From Chenopodium formosanum (taxonomy: Eukaryota; Streptophyta; Magnoliopsida; Caryophyllales; Amaranthaceae), in the NCBI GenBank assembly GCA_024500155.1, contig CM044858.1, positions 28,662,786 through 28,726,785 of the forward strand: DNA of 64,000 nucleotides. The letters run 5' to 3'. Below the pieces are notes generated by a model that did no database searches, had not been told where the DNA came from, and saw nothing but the letters and a program-made list of their open reading frames with translations. How positions within the stretch are numbered: the first letter of the stretch is position 1; every line of letters begins with the position of its first letter. This document shows, piece after piece, positions 1 to 11,847 of the stretch. A program made the position numbers and the translations under genes.

Positions 1-554
1 TATGGCCATATGTAGAACACATATGGGTTTCAGAAAAGTGAGAAAAACTCAATCAAGAAGTAGAATCGAGCCAACAGTACTAGGAATGGTCAAAACAAGA
101 AGGCAGAGTTCTGGCTCGGTATTGGAAGAACTTAGCGCCAGACTACAGGAACTGTCGCCGCAAAAGAACCTCTGTCGCCAAGCGACAGAACTGTCGCCAG
201 GTGACAGAAGCTCTTTACAGGCGACGGTCACTGTTTACTGGACGCTAGTTCCTACATGCCTTGGCAGTTATCTGTGTTCTTAGAATTTTCCAGATTTCGC
301 AGTATTATTTCGATTACAGTTGTGAAAAATATTTCTGAAATTTCCTACGTGTAAAATCCTATGTTTTTGACTCATTTCGGATGGTCTATCCAATGAGGAC
401 CTTTTTTTTATGCATATGACAATAATGTTAATCAAAATTACGCACATGAAATACTTAGAACTTTTCGAGTCTCATCCGCTCATTATAAATCATTGCCAAA
501 ATAAATTTCAGGAATTAAATTAGAAATCCTCCCCAGTGGAGTCGCCAAAAAAAC
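1..554 (-). mobile_element. 5' leader of Ogre/Tat-like LTR retrotransposon (window-truncated)
   Basis: This stretch is nearly identical to 10991-11506, which lies beside LTR B, so it is the untranslated leader next to a 5' LTR read on the minus strand. It ends with a primer-binding site at 530-547, seven bases from LTR A. No credible protein is encoded. It carries two copies of a GTCGCC/GGCGAC palindrome (173-187 and 192-206); the matching leader at 11163-11177 has only one. The rest of this element lies outside the window. Confidence 0.75.
530..547 (-). promoter_or_regulatory. Primer-binding site, Ogre/Tat type
   Basis: Read on the minus strand the site is TGGCGACTCCACTGGGGA. It starts seven bases after the CTACA end of LTR A, where a reverse-transcription primer site belongs. 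From memory it resembles the tRNA-Arg-type site described for Ogre elements. This identifies LTR A as a 5' LTR of a minus-strand element extending left. The equivalent site next to LTR B has been lost to an insertion. Confidence 0.7.
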
Positions 555-2722
555 TGTAGGGAGTATTTCAAGCACTATAACCCCAAGCTTGAACCCCATT
601 GTGATCATACATTAAAGTATGGTGGCGTTCCAAAGGGAAGAAAGCTAGAGCAAAAGAGTCGCCAACAAGTTTTAGGAACTTGTTAACCAATCACGAGATG
701 AAGGTTACACACCTTAAACGATCTAGAAGATCGTCAACTCCATAAGGCCGGTTTTGAACCAAATAGGGTTCGGGGATGAGGGTACGAATCCAAACTACAA
801 AAGAAAGGACCCGCCCTATAAAATAGGCCTCTACTTTATTCTGCTCGTATTCATGTGCGCTTTCTGACTAGCATGCAATCATTATTTTAACCCTAAACCT
901 GTTTACCTATGTTGGTTGAATATTAATACACAAATAATACTATTATTGGCGATCACTTGAATTAAAATCATATTAGCCTAAACCAAATTATTAATTATCT
1001 TATTAAGCGTGATTTCAGGTACAAATTCCTTTTAAACATGCATAAAAGGCGTGATCAAGCAATAACAATAAATATAAATATATCAAGCAACATAATAATA
1101 ATCATAATCATAATAACAATAAAAATCATGTTAATAATAAAGCTTAAATATAATAGCAAGATCCTAGGCATGATACTAACAAGATTAATAACAAATCCTA
1201 GCATGTCACTAAACATTAAAGATCAAAGCTTTAACCCTAACATTGTACTAACATGCTATTAGAAAAGAGTAAAGGCACCCTAAACATGATACTAAAAAGC
1301 ATTGAAAACATCCTAACATGATACTAGGAATTAAACAACAATAAACATGCTTTCTACATTGAAAGAGAGTAATAAGATTACACACTTTGAAGCCTCGTAC
1401 CTCTTTCTAATAACAAAATACACGAGTTAGTAAACTTCAATAAAAATAATAAAGAATTAAATTAAAGTTGGAATTAAATTAAAGAAAGTTTAAACTAGAT
1501 TTGGACTAAACCCTCAGAAAATATTAAACCTTGCACGTCTAGGGCGAAGGCAACTTCGAATTTGGCTAGATGCTTCTAAATCTTGTGTATGCGGAATTGT
1601 GTTTGAAAGGTTGGTTTAGAAAAAGAGAGAGAAAGAATTAAGCTATATTGCTTAAGAGAGAGAATAGAGATAATTAAGTAATTCTTGATGAGAGTTGATT
1701 GATTGTTTATGAGAGTTGATGAAAAAAAACGGAGGTCGAGGACCCTATTTATAAGAAAACAGTCCGGAAAATCATAGAATTTGAAAGGAATAAAACTCCA
1801 CGCTGTCTCTAACAAACTGACCTTGTCGCCAGAAATTCATCTTGTCGCCAGGCGACAGACTTGTTGTTTGGCGACAAAGACAGTTTTTGCGGATTTTGTT
1901 TTTATCATATCTTTTGATCCAGAAGTCAAATAAGTCATATAATATGTAGTTGGATAGCTCTTGAAGTCTACTTTCCATTGTAACTAGAATCAGATTAAAA
2001 TAATTTGTAGATAAAAAGATATGGCCGAAATAGTGGAAGGGTGTCAGTTTTGGATAGAGTTTCGTATATCTTTCATATCTTTTTCGTTATAGCTCGGAAT
2101 TATTATTATAATATATCATTGGAAAGATAATTTCAAGATCTATCCAATTGTATAAAATTTGGATAAAAATATGAGGCACGAAAATAATATTTAACTGTCT
2201 TTGAACATGTTTAAATTCGAATAGAATTAGGACTTTAAAAAATGAAAGTTTTATTCAAATTCAAACTCTATGATCTTATCTTTTCAAAAATGGATAATTA
2301 AGATATTTTAGAAACTTATAAAAGATTCTAATCAATCCTAATTAGTTTAGGATTAGGATTAAACCTTTGGACCCTCCTCATGATCATTGGGTCGTAGGTA
2401 AAATCCGGTTTGGGCCCAGTTTAGTATTTTGGCCATAATTTCCTCATTATTCATTGCAATTGGGCTTATAATATATCGTTGGAAAGGTCTTTTCAAACCC
2501 CATCCAACTACACCATTATTAGACCCTTATCATGGACCAAACTAAACTGGATTGGACGTTTTCATAAAACAGAGTGGGTTTTCGAAACAGAGAGTAGGAA
2601 TTTTAATAAAAACTAACCACAACACAAGACTTTTCACACTTTCACCTCATTCGATTATGTTTCTACATGACAGGTATTCATCACTGGGTTTGGTTTTGGG
2701 GAGACACAATTGGGTGTCTACA
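555..2722 (-). mobile_element. LTR A, Ogre/Tat-like family (2168 bp)
   Basis: A full LTR bounded by TGTAGGG on the left and GTGTCTACA on the right. Five relatives lie in the window (B-F), all in the same orientation. A TATAAATA box reads on the minus strand at 1746-1753, which sets the direction of transcription. A perfect TGTCGCCAGGCGACA palindrome at 1843-1857 lies about 90 bp upstream of it. The flanks (AAAAC left, GAAGC right) do not match. With the primer site on its left and a purine-rich GTGGGGGC (minus strand, just after 2722) on its right, A acts as 3' LTR of the element to the right and 5' LTR of the one to the left. Confidence 0.8.
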
Positions 2723-3002
2723 GAAGCCCCCACTTTGACTGAGTTTGGAGAAACTTAGGTTTCGAAAACAAAAGTCAAAGTAGCGATAGGGACGGAGAAT
2801 GATTCAGAACGTTCTGCGATCCCAAATCATTCTTATAACGCCGATACCTATAAAACAATGTTAGTTAAACAGATTAAAGAGTTAAGAAACGCGTTTCTTA
2901 CACCGTCAAGCACACGTCTCTGGAGTAACCGTTTTTGTTGTTGCAATTTGTTGTTTTGATGACCTTCCACAAGCTAGAGAACTTCATCTTGCTGTTGTTG
3001 AT

Positions 3003-3640
3003 GATCACTCGTCTCTGAACAATGGAGCCTTTTTTTATGACTGTTCACTCGTCTCTGAAAAATGGAGCCTTTCTTTGAGGATATGTCCACGCGTCTCTGA
3101 ACTAAAGAGCTTGAAAATGAGATGTCCACGCGTCTCTGAACAGTGGAGCCTTTTTTTGTAGATATGTCCACGCGTCTCTAAACAAAAGAGCTTTGAAAGG
3201 ATGCCCACGCGTCTCTGAGCAAAAGAGCTTTGATGGGTTGTCCACGCGTCTCTAAACAAAAGAGCTTTTTTTAGGATATGTCTACGCGTCTCTGAACAAA
3301 AGAGCTTGGTGATGAGATGTCCACGCGTCTCTGAACAAAAGAGCTTTGATGATATGTCCACGCGTCTCTGAAAAAAAGAGCTTTGATGATATGTCTACGT
3401 GTCTCTGAACAATAGAGCTTGATAGGATGCCCAAATGTCTCTGAACTAAAGAGCTTAATGATATGTCCACGCGTCTCTGAACAAAAGAGCTTGATGATAT
3501 GTCCACGCGTCTCTGAACAAAAGAGCTTGATGATATGTCCACACGTCTCTGAACAAAAGAGCTTGATGATATGTCCACACGTCTCTGAACAAAAGAGCTT
3601 GATGATATGTCCATACGTCTCTGAACAAAGAGCTTTGAAT
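3003..3640. repeat. 36-bp tandem repeat array, about 17 copies
   Basis: The core GTCCACGCGTCTCTGAAC recurs about every 36 bases, followed by AAAAGAGCTT. Copies at 3450-3640 are nearly identical and in exact 36-bp register; those at 3003-3300 are longer and more diverged. Because 36 is a multiple of three, the minus strand stays open and encodes a 12-residue repeat built on VDISSSSFVQRR, which I take as incidental. It lies between the gag ORF and the purine tract, where Ogre/Tat elements are known to build satellite-like arrays. Confidence 0.9.
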
Positions 3641-5508
3641 GCTTGAATGTTTGTTGAGGTTGTTCGGTTGGCTGCGAACAGGATTTTTGCTGAATGGTTA
3701 TATGCCTGTAAAAATCAAAAGATTGCCAAAAGACTTTGCTATTGCTTTTCTTAGGGTTGACCTAAGTCTTGATGTTGTTCTTAGGGTTGACCTAAGGCTT
3801 ATTGACTAACTTGAGGTTGACTCAATGTGACTGACTGACTTGAGGTTGACCCAAGGTGAATTGACACGTGTGACTCATGACTCGTGTGACTTAATGTGTT
3901 TTGACACATGTGTTAGACTCAATTTGATGTGATATGACACGACATGACTCAATGTACAACATGACTCGTGTGTGATGTGCAAAAAAGCAAAAAATTTCCG
4001 TCATTTTTGTGGAGGGTACCGACTTTCTCCCGAAAAAGAATCGAAGTGAGTGATGGTGCATGTTGAATGTGCTTAGGCACATATATGCGTTCAATACTAT
4101 CCCTCAAGGTACAAGGAGTAATTCATCCTAAACTATCTTAGTTGAATCGATTATGAAAGTATTTAGGTAACTTAGGCACGGAGGCTAAGTACTTCATACT
4201 TTATGATGCAATGATGATTATGAGTGCTGAGTGATGAGTGATGAGTGATGTGTGATTTTGATAAAGCATGCTTCAACATTATGTTAAGACTTCATGACAA
4301 AGGTTTCCTAATGGGAAGTCTATTTGGTCATGTATCTGTGATGTGTGTGAAAGTGACACTAAGGTTAAGCTGCAAAGGCTAAGTGTATGGAAAATATATT
4401 ATTTGATAAGATTCAAATGATGATGACTCTTAGGCTAGGTAAGCTAATGATGTAAGGATCAAGCCCCCAAGTCTAGCTCTAAATTAATAGGGATGAGCAT
4501 TTGCGATCCCTTGAAATGATCATGGTGTGAGTGTGTGAATGTGAAAATGAATGCATTTTTATTATGGCCGCACCCCAATGTTAGGTTGCCTACGTATCCG
4601 TTAGGAATCAGGCCAAACGTAGCTCTAGCCGAACCTCGCACAAGTGTATGTATACGTTAAAAAGGTCTTTTTAAGGGTTGTAACGTGGTTAGGCTAAAGG
4701 TTGAAGAAGAAGGGGATAAAGGCTAAAGACCCTGGATAAGCCCCCAAGGTGTGCAACCTTGCTTTTGAATCTTTGTATTTTTATGCTTGAGGTTTTCTCA
4801 TTTTTGAGCTCTTTTTCTTTTTTTTTTTGTTTATTTTTTTGCTCTATCTTTTTTTTGCTTTTGCATTTTTATTTTTATAAGTGTGGGCAATCCCGATCAT
4901 GCGGTCTATCACTCACTTGGCATTCATGTTTCTCAGGCACAGTACCGAGCAGTCGATAAGAGATGCAATCTGAGACGTGTTCTTATCAAAGATATTTTCA
5001 TATCAAATACATTGGAACACTTGCCCTTTTGTACACTTTTATTCATTTGCTTGTTTTTATTTTTATTCTTTTGAGATCACTCAAGCTTTCATATTTGAAA
5101 CTTGCATAAGTTACACACCATCCCATCCCAAGGTTAGGTAGATATGGGTTGAAAAATGAAAGGTCTATTGTTAGACGAGGCTCAAAGTGGTGTATGAAGA
5201 AAGGATTGCATATTTGAAGGGTGAGAGGTATGATATGGCTACAAAGGGTGCCTCCAATCATTGGTATACCTTGTGCTTAATTCGGCGGATATTTTTTTTT
5301 TTTTAAATGTAATGCAATGTTTATATGCAAGAAAATAAAATGCTCATTTTATTAAAAGGAAATGAAAGTCCTACAAAGTAAAAGCTAGGGGAAAATGAAA
5401 GGTGCCTATGCTAGACTTATTGGGGAAAAGAATAAAAAAAAAAGAAATAGAAAAAAGTGGTCACAAAATCTTGTCGTTGAAGCTCGCCTCTTGTCTTATG
5501 CCTTATCA
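3641..5508 (-). other. 3' untranslated region of the Ogre-like element
   Basis: No reading frame of note. Short direct repeats of the TTGAGGTTGAC type appear at 3750-3870, and GTGATGAGTGATGAGTG-like runs near 4230. The stretch links the end of the gag-like ORF to the tandem array. Confidence 0.5.
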
Positions 5509-6018
5509 TCACTCAGACTTCTTGTTGACTGGAGGTATAGGAAGCTTGTTATTGTCAATCAAATATTGGATGGCCTCCTTTAGCTTCCAACAGCTCTCAA
5601 TAGTATGACCCCTACCCTGGTGATACTTGCAATATGTGTTGGGATTCCAGCTAGCTGTCATCCTTTCGACAGGTGGATCCCCAAACGGTCCAATGGGAGT
5701 AATAAGACCTTTTGCATGTAAACGATCAAATGCGGTGTCATAACTTATACCAATAGGTGTGATGTTTCTCATTTGCCCTCGTTTGTTCATGGCAAGGATC
5801 TCATCCAAGTCAAATGTGCTAACGTTATTTGAGTGGGTAGTTTTGGAAGAAGAAGGATTGTCGTTCTTCTTTCCTTTCCAGCCACTGTTATTATTGGTAC
5901 TATTTTTGGCCTTCCTGTTGCTAAGAGGAATACGAAGGTGATTTGAATCAATGAGGTTTTCCATGGTCCGTTTTTCCCGTGGCTTAGGAGCATTGAATTC
6001 TTCATTAAATCCTTGGTG
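5509..6018 (-). pseudogene. Gag-like ORF, C-terminal part with second zinc-knuckle domain
   Basis: On the minus strand this part ends a gag-like protein. It contains a basic, Asn/Ser-rich stretch, then a domain with TPIGISYDTAFDRLHAKGL and a C-x2-H-x4-GH-x4-C knuckle (CKYHQGRGHTIESC), followed by WKLKEAIQYLIDNNKLP, which is typical of gypsy gag proteins. The upstream part lies at 8627-9915; the two are separated by a solo LTR with matching AGAAT duplications. The domain is a diverged duplicate of the one at 8882-9109. It ends in a stop at 5509 with no pol frame after it. Confidence 0.7.
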
Positions 6019-6023
6019 AGAAT

Positions 6024-8621
6024 TGTAACACCCTAGAAATTCCTTTCCTTTAAAATACACCCTTTACTCTTCGAAAATACTTTTAGGAATATCTAAGACA
6101 TTACCGCCACCGTGAAAACGGCTAAGGCAACTATCAAAGATGCACAGCGGAAGACTTAAAAACCAAAACTATTTAAATTACTCACTTCAAAAGCCAAACC
6201 AACGAAAGTAAAGTTGAAAATCAACAAAACCAAAGTCAACTAAAAATCCACTACAACTTGGAACCATTCAAGGCCCTTATTCAAACCGAATCAACCAAAC
6301 TTTTGTGTTAGTCAACAAAATAAACATCATAAAATATTCAATGCATAAAACACATCATATCCTAATGGGATCTAGCATGATTCCCTCTTCACTCATACCC
6401 CGTCATGAACATGCTTCAATACCTGAAAAGAGTATCCCCCTTGCCCCCACTACTCTCCATTAAAATGGATCATCGTAGGGCCAAGATAAAGACATAGCCA
6501 GACACAAACACACACACACACACACACAATCAGCAAAGCTAAGTACATAAGCGTAATGAAACAAACTAACATGCTTTCTCCTATCATCACACACTTACCT
6601 CATTGCACCTGTTTACAAGCACACACAACATTCAACAAGACACTTTAACTAGACACTAAATAGTTCATTTAGCGTTGATTACGCATCGAACGGGTTTCCT
6701 ACTAAACCTCCCCCAAATAAATTGAGGTTAACTGATACGAGAGCTAACCGTGCCAGCGACAAAACCACTCAAAGGTGGCGGAATTCCTGCGCATAAAAAT
6801 AAATAAAAAGGAATGTACAGCGTCCTGTACTCCATTAGAAGTTATGGTTAAATATAAAACCACATAAGTCCCCCCATTGTTCATACTCAAGGTATATACG
6901 TTCCAAGAGTTTTGGTGCGTAATCTCTTTCACTTTACGTTATTTACATGTTATTGGACTTGGTGGTGACTCTCAAAGCATAATAAATCAATCAACAATAA
7001 TAATTTAGTCAATCAAACATACCAATTTAATTCTTGAATATTTAGTGACCACATAATATTTGATGTTGAACCCTTTTAAATTCTACCTCAGTGTTAAAGA
7101 CACCTTAAACGCATAAAGCGCCGAAAATCCTATCCCTCGGTGTTAAAAACACCTTAAGGGCACAAAGGCACCAACATACTATTTATTCCTTATGTACATA
7201 GACACTTATATAGCTCCTTCCTCATGTTTAAGGCATCAATAAAAATTATATGAACCTTAATAAAATTCCTTTTTATTATTCCAAACATAATTAAACAAAT
7301 AGTTTAATCAAACATGCTCTCTATCATGCCATAAATAAATATGTAGTCCATATAATCATGCCAAAAATATAATTTTCCCAATCCATAAACCATCACAAAT
7401 AATTTGTGCTTTACAATTCAATCACTAACACCAATAGTTCACAATTCAATACATAAACCTTAGCATGATGCTACTTGCAATTGATTGAAATTAAGCCTAG
7501 CATGATCCTACATCATCAAAATATGCTAAGTACGCGAACGTACCTTGAATACGATCTTAAAATCGCCACGACTAGTAAAAATTGCTCACTTCGAAGTCTC
7601 CTACACATTAAAATTATAATAGATCATTAAAACCCACTCTAAACAAATTTCCAGCAATATATACTATTTTAAAACCCCTCATAAATTAATTAGAATAAGC
7701 TCAAATTATATTTAAAACATCATAATTAAGTCCCACTTAATGGGTAATTTAAATTTCCTTCAAAAACACCATATTTAGGGTTCTACATAAAATTTCAGCA
7801 CTTTATTTCTAATTAAAACTTGCTGTAATTTGGTCTTAAAGCACTTAAATTGAAGATCTAAACATTAATACATCATATACTTTCATAATTTCATAAATCA
7901 AGAACCTAGGGTTTCAAAAATTGGGGCTTTTTAATTAAAAACCAAATCTGAAAATTTACTAACATAATTACAACATTCAAACATCAAAATTTAATCCCAA
8001 AACTCATAATTTATAATTAGATCAAAGCATAGATTAAATTAAAATAAGAAAGCTAAGTTTTTTTTATATATATATATATATGATTCGAAAAAGGGGAAAG
8101 AAGAGGAAAAAGAAACGGCAGCCACCACCGGCTGCCGGCTGCTGGCGGCGGTGGCTGCCTACTGCCGGCGGCTTGCGCTGCTGGCAGCGACGGCCACCAG
8201 CTGCCGATGGCTGGCAGTGGTGGTGAAGGGGAAGGTAGCCGAAAAAAAATAAGGGGAAGGGGAAAAAAGAAAAAAAGAAAGAAAATAAGGAGAGAAGAGA
8301 GAGAGAAGTTTACCTTGGGTTTTCTCCACTCTGGGCAAAGTTTGATTTGCCTCATAAGTGGGATATTTATACCCCTTCTCTACTAACCCTCTTCCCTAAA
8401 CTTTCCTCTTTTAAGTTTTCCTAATTCCTTCCCTAATAAAACTTATTAAAATTAGACTTTCCTAAAATAAAACCCCAACTTTTGATTTAAAATAATTAAA
8501 TAAACTTTCCTTTTATAATAATATTAATTAAAATACTTTAATTAAAATAATTACAACTATTTAGATACTTTATAAAATACATACTTTAAATAAAATACGT
8601 ATAAAAATACGAGGTATTACA
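6024..8621 (-). mobile_element. Solo LTR, Tekay/chromovirus-like, 2598 bp, TSD AGAAT
   Basis: It runs from TGTAACACCC to GGTATTACA and is flanked by perfect AGAAT duplications at 6019-6023 and 8622-8626. A TATAAATA box on the minus strand near 8363-8371 sets its direction. There is no internal coding region, so it is a solo LTR left by recombination. A GC-rich stretch at 8115-8225 (CTGCCGGC-type repeats) lies downstream of the TATA box. The ends resemble those of 44548-47504. The lineage is inferred from length and ends only. It splits a gag-like ORF. Confidence 0.9.
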
Positions 8622-8626
8622 AGAAT

Positions 8627-9915
8627 TTTGTTCGATAACCATTATCCGACTTGCTAATCCTTCAACCACTTTCAAGAGCATGGCAATGACATCTTGTAGT
8701 TTTCGAACGTCTTCTTTTAGACTTGACAAATTTTCCTCGATATTATCTAAGAAAGCCGCTTCATCTTTTTCAATCATGGCCACTTCATCAATAGAAGTTA
8801 TATAAATTATATCGATCATGGGCTCACCTACAGGTGTGATAAGGAGTGAAGGATCGAAGGATGTTTGATCTTCTGTGATGGCTAGAATTTATTGTCATCA
8901 ATCAGGTTCTGAATAGCTTCTTTGAGTTTCCAACACTCCTCAGTGTCGTGACCCTTTCCTTGATGATATTTGTAGTGTTTACTAGGATCCCACTTAGGTG
9001 GCCTGGCTTCAGGAACTGGGTCTTTGATAGGTCCTATGGGCATGACCAGTCCTTTGTGGTGTAGCTTTTCGAAAGCTGTTTCATAACTCATACCAAGTGG
9101 AGTGAACACTCTTTTTTACCTTTGGATTCGCTGCTTAGAGGTGTTCGTAGCATGTACTTCGTTAATGGGAGAGGAAGAAGAAAGATGGTCGTTCTTCTTT
9201 CCTCTCGCACTATTATCTTTCAGAAGGTCATCTTCAATGTCAATATCTATATTATACATAGCCTGGAAAGTATTTAAGTTGTGTTGGTATTTTAAGTGCC
9301 TTGCATATTTTCTTGAAGGTTCTTGATGAACATCCTTACAGACTCTTTTTCAGTAGGGACCTTAACCATATTAGCTGAAGTTTCCCTCCATTTGTTGAAG
9401 AAAGAAGTGAACCTTTCATTTTCTTTTTGTTTTAACATCTCATGTTGTCTGTGGTCTGTTTTATCTTGAATGTTGCACTTAAATCTATCTATGAAAGCGT
9501 TTGTTATTGAATCCCAAGAAGAGATTTTCTCTTTTCCAAGAGAAAAGAACCATTGTTGACAAACGGTTTCTAAAGACAGTGAGAACAAAGAATGAAAACT
9601 CTTCCTATCAATCCTCTTAATGTTCATTATAGTTTCAAAGGCCCTTAAGTGAAAGTAAGGATTGTCAGTTGGTTTAAACTTAGGGATATCATTGGCATTG
9701 AACTTATGCGGAAGAAGTTCCTTGTCCACCGAGACCCCTTGTGAACTAATACCCTGGAATCTATAATCATTAGATAGTTTGCTCAAACTTTCCTGGATGA
9801 GGTCCATTTGTTGTTGTTTTGCAGGGTCATTAACTTGAAGAGTTAAACCCTTCAATATCTCAGCCAGATTTGCTACCTCTCCCCTAACTTCATTGAGTTC
9901 TTCTCGACTTTCCAT
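8627..9915 (-). pseudogene. Gag-like ORF, N-terminal and first zinc-knuckle part
   Basis: The minus-strand frame starts at 9915 (MESREELNEVRGEV). It has a coiled-coil-like start, then a gag core with NPYFHLRAFE and ENERFTSFFNKWRE, followed by LQENMQGT. A frameshift near 9290 moves the reading to another frame (KYQHNLNTFQAMYN). There is a stop near 9124, then a domain with FTPLGMSYETAFEKLHHKGL and a knuckle whose first cysteine is tyrosine (KYHQGKGHDTEEC). After a stop at 8882 comes a coiled-coil-like stretch (8640-8819) that runs into the solo LTR. Gag coats the element RNA. The frameshift and stops make this copy inactive. Confidence 0.7.
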
Positions 9916-11506
9916 TATATCTTCTTAGATCTCCTTTTCCTACCAATTGGTTTGTCAAAAAGTGCTACTTGAATGAAAGTGTTATCCTTGATTAGACGCC
10001 CTTCTCTCCTTGACAAAGTACTGTGAAAGGGGAAATTAGGGGTAAGTTTTATACTAATTATTTTGACTCAAGCTTTATTCAACATGCAATAGATGGGGTA
10101 AGATCATGGAAGAATGAGAAGAATGATATGCATGGGGAAGATGATGTAAATGGAAGAATTAGGGATCGAATGGACCCCCAACTCAAATGACGGAAAGACG
10201 GCTCATGCATGAACCTAAGACATGGTCATGGTGACATATACAAAGTGTGTGCAAAGACTAGTGAGTGTAGGTGACATGTTAAGACTTGTGTCATAACCAT
10301 GTGGCTAGACTATGTGACTAGACTCAAGCAAAGACTAAGTTAAGACCTCACATATATACACTAAACTGGACAGGCTGTGGTATTTTAGTCCTAACTTTTG
10401 ATCTGTGGCTCTGATTGGGACAAAACCAACGCCAAATTAAAGATAACACTCGGGGCTACAGATCCATAGGTTATACGACTCGTAGCTCTTCCTAGAACTC
10501 CGGATATGACCAAAACAAATTGATGCATGTGCAGTATACGGGAATAAAAATCCGGGTTGACTTAAAGGAACTATGACTCGATTTTAGGCTTATTCATTAG
10601 TTCAAATTAATTAATTAATTAATTAAACAAAGTCTTTGAGTCATTGGTTAGTTTGTATAAGCATATTTATGATCACAAGTCAAACCAAACGGTTAGTTTA
10701 GTCACATATAAGCTATGCACAAGTAAGATATGCACAAGTAGTCAAGTAATCACAATATGATGCAATGAGTTTGCAACCTAACCATGGCTCTAGTTCTCTA
10801 AAGTTCAAGGATATGGGTTAAGTCAAAAAGGGTCCATGGTTATGAGTCCAGATGCATCGCGCGGAAGCCTATCCTTGAAGGGTTGGCGCGTATGGATGGG
10901 ACTGCGCAAGTTAAAATTCACTAACTCGCATGTACCCGTCGTTGCCAGGAGCGTTCCATTGGGTAGATGGAGCGTGAACCCCCAGAGGGTTATGGCCATA
11001 TGTAGAACACATATGGGTTTCAGAAAAGTGAGAAAAACTCAATCAGGAAGTAGAATCGAGCCAACAGTACTAGAAATGGTCAAAACAAGAAGGCAGAGTT
11101 CTGGCTCGGTATTGGAAGAACTTGGCGCCAGACTACGGGAATTGTCGCCGCAAAAGAACCTCTGTCGCCAAGCGACAGAAGCTCTTTACAGGCGACGGTC
11201 TCTGTTTTCTAGACGCTAGTTCCTACATGCCTCAGCAGGTATCTGTGTTCTTAGAATTTTCCAGATTTCGCAGTATTATTTCGATTCTAGTTGTGAAAGA
11301 TATTTCTCAAATTTCCTACGTGTAAAAATCATATATTTTTGACTCTTTTCGGATGGCCTATCCAAAGAGGACCTTTTTTATGCATATGAAAATAATGTTA
11401 ATCAAAATTACGCACATGAAATACTTAGAACTTTTCGAGTCTCATCCGCTCATTCTAAATCATTGCCAAAATAAATTTCAGGAATTAAAATAGAAATCCT
11501 CCCTAG
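9916..11506 (-). other. 5' leader of the Ogre-like element next to LTR B
   Basis: A long untranslated region. 10991-11506 matches 1-535 closely, but lacks 19 bases carrying one palindrome. 9916-10990 has no gene. It is cut at about 11507 by an inserted repeat. Confidence 0.6.
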
Positions 11507-11672
11507 GGCTGGCAAATGGATTAGGTCGGGTCGGGTTTGTGTTCGGGTCACCTAGTTTCGGGTCAGCAAACCCCTAACCCGACCTGATCCATTTAACTTT
11601 TTCGGGTTGGAATTCCTAACCTGAACCTGATAATTTCGGGTTCGGGTCAACCCGAATTTGACATGATGACCT

Positions 11673-11703
<31 letters not shown>

Positions 11704-11847
11704 CTAAATCGAATTTCAGAAAGTTCACAAGTCTTCATTTCAAAACAAAATAAACAACAAAGTAACAATCCTAAATTCCTTAATTAGAAATTACAAACCA
11801 AAAATATTTTTATTAAAAATCAAACCTTACAAATCATACATTTAAAC
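11507..11847. repeat. GGGCTGGCAAATGG repeat insertion destroying the primer-binding site
   Basis: Compared with 530-554, the sequence breaks at about 11506 and resumes at LTR B. The inserted stretch starts GGGCTGGCAAATGG, carries runs of GGTCGGGTCGGG/TTCGGGTCA, a 17-18 base G tract at about 11686-11703, and an AT-rich tail. A second copy of the motif is at 57750-57860. The ends resemble those of some plant hAT elements, but no terminal inverted repeat pair or duplication was found, and the primer site was deleted at the junction. Confidence 0.45.

Larger units (their letters stand above)
2723..11847 (-). mobile_element. Internal region of non-autonomous Ogre/Tat-like element
   Basis: The region lies between LTR A and LTR B and reads on the minus strand: leader (about 11847-9916), a gag-like ORF (9915-5509, interrupted by a foreign solo LTR), a long 3' untranslated region with a 36-bp tandem array, then a purine tract beside LTR A. 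I see no protease, reverse transcriptase, RNase H or integrase motif, so any mobility would depend on a partner element. A conserved-looking patch around 4560-4640 includes GGATACGTAGGC on the minus strand, which I associate with Ogre 3' regions (from memory). Confidence 0.7.

Noticed and set aside
555..2722. LTR A as a simple solo LTR
   Set aside because: It has no matching duplication and is flanked by a primer site and a purine tract, so it belongs to a tandem array.
3035..3614. Repetitive reading frames on the minus strand (VDISSSSFVQRR units)
   Set aside because: They arise because the repeat length is a multiple of three; the array is non-coding in element context and the frame is not joined to any other domain.
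3003..3640. CRISPR-like array
   Set aside because: The units are contiguous tandem repeats without unique spacers and the DNA is plant nuclear.
8053..8355. Pro/Ala-rich frame on the minus strand
   Set aside because: It lies wholly in the solo LTR, in its GC-rich repeat, and matches no protein family.
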